Shown piece by piece: positions 34,454 to 36,616 of a stretch of DNA of 36,616 nucleotides. Numbering within the stretch: position 1 is the stretch's first letter; each line of letters starts with the position of its first letter. The DNA comes from Candidatus Parcubacteria bacterium (GTDB lineage Bacteria > Patescibacteriota > Minisyncoccia > Phycocordibacterales > Zambryskibacteraceae), in assembly GCA_019658995.1 (NCBI GenBank), contig JAIFWN010000001.1, positions 84,852-121,467 of the forward strand, written 5' to 3'. The notes under the pieces were generated by a model. It saw only the letters and a program-made list of their open reading frames with translations, was not told the DNA's origin and did not search any database. The translations under genes and the position numbers were made by a program.

Positions 34454-36616
34454 TTAAGGGGTAGCTGTAAGCGATACAATCTGAGGGATTACTGCAGCGG
34501 CTGAAGCGAGCCTCTCTTCGTCGATCTTTACAACAAGCTCATCCAGTACGCTATAAACAGCTGGGAGATCTTTGCTATAGCTAGCTGTATAGTTTCCTGT
34601 CTCTACAACCTTTGCCTTAGAAGAAAGATCTAAGGCTTTAATAGCAGCCGAGTTACTCCTCCAGTATTCAGCCAATCTGATTCGATCAATCACTTTAGTA
34701 AACTCTGGAACATGAGGGGTATACTCTCGTCCCGTGACTGACGAGAAGCTAGTAGAAAGGTTCATGAGCAGATAATCCAATAAGTACTCATATCCTTCTG
34801 GTGAGGGACCAAAGCACTTATCAAAGAGGTAATCATTCATTGCTTCTGCAATACCACCGTCATCCTCGTTGCCGCTCTCATCATAATAACCACACCCAAT
34901 ACCGTGGCTAATGTCCGTATTCCCTAACTGATAAATGGTAAACGACTTAATCCTTGATTTAAGTTGTGCGAGTGATTTATCAGCGTCTTCTTGGCTAAGT
35001 TTGCCTGAAGCGATCTGTGCTTTTAAATAGTCAAAATAATCTCCACTTATATCCTCGAGAGTAAGATCGTCGACTATAGAAAAGAAGTTCATGTCGGTGG
35101 TTATATATCGGCTCTTGAATATACCAAACACACGCTGCGACATCTCCCTCATTTCTTCAATAACTATATTACGTGTTGAGCCTTCGGTTGGAGCGGATGG
35201 GCTACCATGTTTTGATAATGCGCGAGTAAGATTAAATATATCTCCGCCCCTATCAGCATTGCAGAATAATCTGAAGGCTATCAAATCATATAAACCCAAC
35301 ACCCCACGTTGCTCCTGACTAAGAATATCGAGAATCCCTTCACCACTATGCCTAGACTCTCCAAATATCCACTCTGCAATCTCTGCCACATTCTTTTCGA
35401 CATTATTCCTGTGCTGATCGTTCTCATCTGCCCAACCTGCAGTATCGAGAAGCTTTATTAGGAAGAAATCTAGATCATCTCTAAATCCAAGTCCAATCTT
35501 TTCGTTCGTAAACAGCGAGTAGCGTTGGATATTGTTAACTAAGTAAAGTATCAGTTTGCGGCCATAGCTCCCGCCCACATCATATAAGCTATTTACCAAC
35601 ACTCTCCAGAGTTGCTCCTGCGAGGATTCTCCCAGAGAAGTTGAAAACACTTCGTCTGATAAGACCTCTTCCATAGTTTTTCCTCCCACAATCTCATTCT
35701 TGGCTCTCAAGTAAAATCTGTGCTGATTTTGCTTCTGTGGCTTAGATAGATTAACAATGAGCTGGAGATAATCAGTCAGATTTTGACCACCTGCCCAAGG
35801 ACCCCCATTGAAACAAGCTAGCGTCCTCTTAACCTCTTCGGGCACATCATCAATCTTTACTGTTTCTATAGCCTTACCATCAACCTTTGCCTTAGGGAGG
35901 CGCTGCAAAACATTGAAAACTTTATCAACAAGAAACTTCGGGTTTGGTGTGAGTTTCTCAGCATACTCGGTATAGAGAGTAGAGTTTGCGTATAAACTAT
36001 CACTGAATCTATCTCGAGGTCCTCTAGTCCCAGGCGGATAGTTATCATCGTACGGTATCACTACTGAGAAAAAGCCTCTCTTACCATTGGTCTCTGTATC
36101 ATAGATCTTTCTAAAAACATTTGGATAGTTGATATAAATCAAAAGCAGATGGATAAGGTCCTTTTGATCAAAGTCACTGTTGTCAAAATCTGTCTTCTGA
36201 ACTTCGAGCAGCAGAAGGGTGTTTAGGAGTCTCTTGAGCTTTCTCACATCTCCAACGAATGGGAGATAGTTATGGTACTCATCGGAGTTAAGTATCTCGG
36301 TTAAGCCTCCCAAAGCCTTAGATACAAGAATGGGATCCGCCTCAGAGTTTCCATCTAAAGCTTTGCCAATATTCTCTGTTATGTATCTAACTAAAGTACT
36401 ACTTTCAAGATATAGGCTAGTCTTTACATTCACAAACTTCTCAAGAAACTCTGTGACCTTCTCGGTATTTGAGTCCTTGTCTTCTAAGGCCTTTATGTTG
36501 TCTGTGTCGTAGCAAAGCACATAAGAAATATTTGGCAGAAGGAAACTCTTTTTTATAACAAATAGAACGTCCTTGATAGCCTTAAAAGTTAGGCGGTCAA
36601 GATCATCCACTACTAT
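34454..36616 (-). CDS. KAP-family-like P-loop NTPase, partial (N-terminus beyond right edge)
   Basis: Frame is open to the window edge: IVVDDLDRLTFKAIKDVLFVIKKSFLLPNISYVLCYDTDNI resembles the KAP Walker B region. Long C-terminal region without recognised domain. Confidence 0.7.
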   Translation of the reverse strand: MVVDDLDRLTFKAIKDVLFVIKKSFLLPNISYVLCYDTDNIKALEDKDSNTEKVTEFLEKFVNVKTSLYLESSTLVRYITENIGKALDGNSEADPILVSKALGGLTEILNSDEYHNYLPFVGDVRKLKRLLNTLLLLEVQKTDFDNSDFDQKDLIHLLLIYINYPNVFRKIYDTETNGKRGFFSVVIPYDDNYPPGTRGPRDRFSDSLYANSTLYTEYAEKLTPNPKFLVDKVFNVLQRLPKAKVDGKAIETVKIDDVPEEVKRTLACFNGGPWAGGQNLTDYLQLIVNLSKPQKQNQHRFYLRAKNEIVGGKTMEEVLSDEVFSTSLGESSQEQLWRVLVNSLYDVGGSYGRKLILYLVNNIQRYSLFTNEKIGLGFRDDLDFFLIKLLDTAGWADENDQHRNNVEKNVAEIAEWIFGESRHSGEGILDILSQEQRGVLGLYDLIAFRLFCNADRGGDIFNLTRALSKHGSPSAPTEGSTRNIVIEEMREMSQRVFGIFKSRYITTDMNFFSIVDDLTLEDISGDYFDYLKAQIASGKLSQEDADKSLAQLKSRIKSFTIYQLGNTDISHGIGCGYYDESGNEDDGGIAEAMNDYLFDKCFGPSPEGYEYLLDYLLMNLSTSFSSVTGREYTPHVPEFTKVIDRIRLAEYWRSNSAAIKALDLSSKAKVVETGNYTASYSKDLPAVYSVLDELVVKIDEERLASAAAVIPQIVSLTATP

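Noticed and set aside
1-36616. CRISPR array, rRNA operon or transposon
   Set aside because: No regularly spaced direct repeats, rRNA signature sequences, transposase motifs or paired terminal inverted repeats were recognised on reading.

Overview
The window looks like chromosomal sequence from a CPR/Patescibacteria (Parcubacteria-like) bacterium. This lineage call is an inference from reduced forms of several housekeeping proteins and from gene order, not from a search. The backbone carries serS (5' truncated by the window), an ftsQ-like gene, a dus gene, dnaX, a tRNA-Gln(UUG), a DEAD-box helicase, a sortase with a putative substrate, an ECF sigma factor, a DAO-family oxidoreductase, a LOG-family gene, an FKBP, a delta'-like clamp-loader gene, frr, an S2P protease, proS, mreBCD-mrdA, greA, lysS, mraZ-rsmH-ftsL-ftsI-murF and a small protein resembling the HolA N-terminus. 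Several short accessory genes sit between the housekeeping blocks as self-contained units, each with a near-consensus TTGACA/TATAAT promoter and in most cases an intrinsic terminator. The clearest set lies between lysS and mraZ (25930-28414). The main points for a second look are: (i) a ~470-nt structured leader or ncRNA with tandem terminator-like hairpins upstream of a lipoprotein gene; (ii) the lysS-mraZ accessory block, with an HTH protein and a secreted, possibly barrel-like protein; (iii) a sortase/VPNTG-substrate locus next to an ECF sigma gene whose downstream partner ORF ends before any membrane segment; (iv) reduced clamp-loader and tRNA-synthetase architectures; (v) four putative MraZ boxes; (vi) a KAP-type P-loop NTPase running off the right edge in a visibly different sequence context. 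No CRISPR array, transposase or integrase was recognised.
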